From a virus, in the IMG/VR virus record IMGVR_UViG_3300021373_001420, positions 1-24,062 of that record: a stretch of DNA of 24,062 nt. One strand, 5' to 3'. Position 1 is the first letter of the stretch. Each line of letters starts with the position of its first letter. Shown piece after piece: positions 22,829 to 24,062 of this stretch. The notes below the pieces were generated by a model, which did no database searches, was not told the DNA's origin, and saw only the letters and a program-made list of their open reading frames with translations. A program made the position numbers and the translations under genes.

Positions 22829-23127
22829 TCGAATGGGTTTTGTAAAATTTTGTATGCGAACTTACCTTCATTATGATTTGTTTGTTCAACTAAACCCAAA
22901 TCTATAAGCTCCGTTATGGATTGTATTAAATGTTCTTCTGAAGAATCAGTGAATCTATAAGTCTTCAGCGCGTGTAGTGTAAAGCTACCTTTGTGTCTGT
23001 CTGGCATCCTTTCACATAATTGAACCTCTTTGTGAAGAATGTCAAATCCTGTAGGATAACCAGGTAAGTCCTTTTCAATACCTAAAATATATTTTATAGG
23101 CAGACTGTCCTCATTAATCCTCATCAT
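22825..23127 (-). CDS. Unknown 100-aa protein, winged-helix-like C-terminus
   Basis: Residues about 45-95 (SFTLHALKTYRFTDSSEEHLIQSITELIDLGLVEQTNHNEGKFAYKILQNPFE) have the order helix, helix, turn, two-stranded wing seen in small winged-helix proteins, with the frequent "L..LGLVE....g...Y.i" ending. I recognise no named family. The N-terminal ATG at 23127 is followed at once by a second ATG, and the gene overlaps the uvsX end by 14 nt and the oxygenase start by 4 nt. T4 has gene 40 in this interval between uvsX and 41, but gp40 is membrane-associated and this protein has no membrane segment, so they are not equated. Confidence 0.7.
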   Translation of the reverse strand: MMRINEDSLPIKYILGIEKDLPGYPTGFDILHKEVQLCERMPDRHKGSFTLHALKTYRFTDSSEEHLIQSITELIDLGLVEQTNHNEGKFAYKILQNPFE

Positions 23128-24062
23128 TTTCTAAGATTTGATCAAGATCAATTTCTCTCTCTTCAGTATTATAGTTGAAGATGTGTTTAATCTTAGCTTC
23201 AATTTTTTCAAGCACTTCTTGTGTAAAGACCTTTTCAGTGAAGAATTCGCTATTAGGTACAGTTTCATCAAGGTGCTTACAGATCCAATTACGTGCAGTT
23301 TTCTTAGGTACGTATTCGCCTTTCTCGATTGTACCTTTTGTAATACCAATCTCTTCCCAATCAATATACTGCTCAAGACCAACATAGCGATTCATACCTT
23401 CTGTAAAGTGAAGGTGAAACTTAATGTTAGTTGGTTTAGCAAAACGGTTTTTGTTAGGCTTAGCAGTTACAATAATTCCAGCTTTTTCACCGCTTGATTC
23501 TTTAAGCTGTGCCTTGTTTAAGAATAGAACAATTGAAGCCGCATATTCTGGTCCTGTTCCACCACCAGCTACTTGACGTGAAATAAAGTCTTGCGTCTGA
23601 TATGTGTGATTAGTAAAAATAAAAGGTATCTTAAGATCAGCAAGAGGCGTCATAATGATACGGAAGATAGACTTAAGAACTTTAGATCTTGTCATATCTG
23701 CTTTTTCAGAACCTGATCGAGCATCTTCAATCTCCTTTTGAGTTGCCAAGTTACCAGCTGAGTCAAGAATAACCATGACCTTTGGTGTCTTACCGCCAGC
23801 TCTCTTAACTTCTTGCATTTTACCAGTTAATGTCGTAACCGATGTTCTAAATTCTTGAACAGTATTAATTGGCTGATAGTTTACTTTAGTGACATCAATA
23901 CCAAACTTTTCCATTTGATCTTTGTCTACTGCAGCTTCTGAATCATAATAGATCACACTGTAACCCATATCAATTGCTCTCTTAACTGAGTTTAGAACCA
24001 AGAACGTTTTACCTGTTCCTGATGGCCCTGCGATTGAACATGTTCTACTATTTGGCCAACCA
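23114..24062 (-). CDS. uvsX: RecA-like recombinase UvsX (5' end outside the window)
   Basis: The visible part is 315 residues plus stop; the frame is open to the right edge, so the ATG at 24001 is internal and not the start. Walker A GPSGTGKT lies just upstream of that ATG. Then follow SVIYYDSEAAVD (catalytic Glu region), Walker B KVMVILDSAGNLAT, the IFTNHTYQTQDF motif at the end of the core, and a KPNKNRFAKPTNIKFHL C-terminal domain with an acidic tail, EREIDLDQILENDED, as in UvsX/RecA. T4 UvsX is 391 aa. It pairs homologous strands in recombination-dependent replication and heads the visible part of the operon running through gp46. Confidence 0.93.
   Translation of the reverse strand, partial: GWPNSRTCSIAGPSGTGKTFLVLNSVKRAIDMGYSVIYYDSEAAVDKDQMEKFGIDVTKVNYQPINTVQEFRTSVTTLTGKMQEVKRAGGKTPKVMVILDSAGNLATQKEIEDARSGSEKADMTRSKVLKSIFRIIMTPLADLKIPFIFTNHTYQTQDFISRQVAGGGTGPEYAASIVLFLNKAQLKESSGEKAGIIVTAKPNKNRFAKPTNIKFHLHFTEGMNRYVGLEQYIDWEEIGITKGTIEKGEYVPKKTARNWICKHLDETVPNSEFFTEKVFTQEVLEKIEAKIKHIFNYNTEEREIDLDQILENDED

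Noticed and set aside
23138-23497. Plus-strand frame of 119 codons opposite uvsX
   Set aside because: Antisense to a clear UvsX core; the apparent Phe/Leu/Ser richness comes from complementing Lys/Glu codons.
1-24062. tRNA genes, CRISPR arrays, insertion sequences, integrase or attachment sites
   Set aside because: None was seen on either strand; intergenic gaps are all under about 150 nt and are accounted for by promoters, leaders and terminators.

Overview
The window is about 24 kb of an AT-rich T4-type tailed-phage (myovirus) genome. All but one of the recognisable genes lie on the minus strand, so transcription runs from the right end of the window to the left. The family is shown by a co-linear set of T4 homologues: UvsX recombinase, gp41 helicase, a gp33-like late co-activator, gp47/gp46 nuclease, gp15-like tail completion protein, gp55-like late sigma factor, gp4 head completion nuclease, gp20 portal, gp21-type protease, gp23-type major capsid protein, gp44 clamp loader and T4-type RNase H. 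Almost no start codon has a Shine-Dalgarno sequence; starts follow A/T-rich leaders and ATG-GCN is common. That suggests a Bacteroidetes-type host, but this is inference. No tRNA, integrase, transposase or CRISPR array was seen.

Layout in transcription order. (1) 24062-17710: a tightly coupled replication/recombination operon: uvsX (5' end outside the window), a 100-aa small protein, a 2OG-Fe(II) oxygenase, gp41, gp33-like protein, gp47, gp46. (2) 17703-15387: two late units, a gp15-like tail protein and a 395-aa unknown, closed by a strong terminator. (3) 15307-13849: gp55 late sigma, gp4 and a 201-aa unknown, joined by TAATG stop/start overlaps. (4) 13848-8022: the head module: portal, small acidic core protein, a protease-scaffold fusion, major capsid protein, terminator. 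(5) 7997-6244: a 568-aa coiled-coil protein with a capsid-targeting-like N-terminus. (6) 5735-6241: the only plus-strand gene, convergent with the 568-aa gene. (7) 5671-2121: gp44, RNase H, a 50-aa protein, a gp62-like candidate, a 216-aa unknown. (8) 2129-1: a 649-aa virion protein with a LamG-like C-terminus, then the start of another late gene.

Three points stand out. First, the T4 gp21 protease and gp22 scaffold, separate genes in T4, are one 713-aa reading frame here, with an in-frame ATG at the expected junction that could give a nested, scaffold-only product. The scaffold half has a strict 14-residue repeat that places a protease-like [LIV]AE site in every copy. Second, an exact octamer GATATATA occurs eight times on the minus strand, each 16-90 nt before the start of a virion-type gene and before none of the replication genes. 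One copy contains TATAAATA, the T4 late promoter, and the window encodes both gp55-like and gp33-like proteins that would read such promoters. Third, a perfect hairpin with a U-run, apparently the terminator of the 568-aa late gene, lies inside the 3' coding part of the convergent plus-strand gene.
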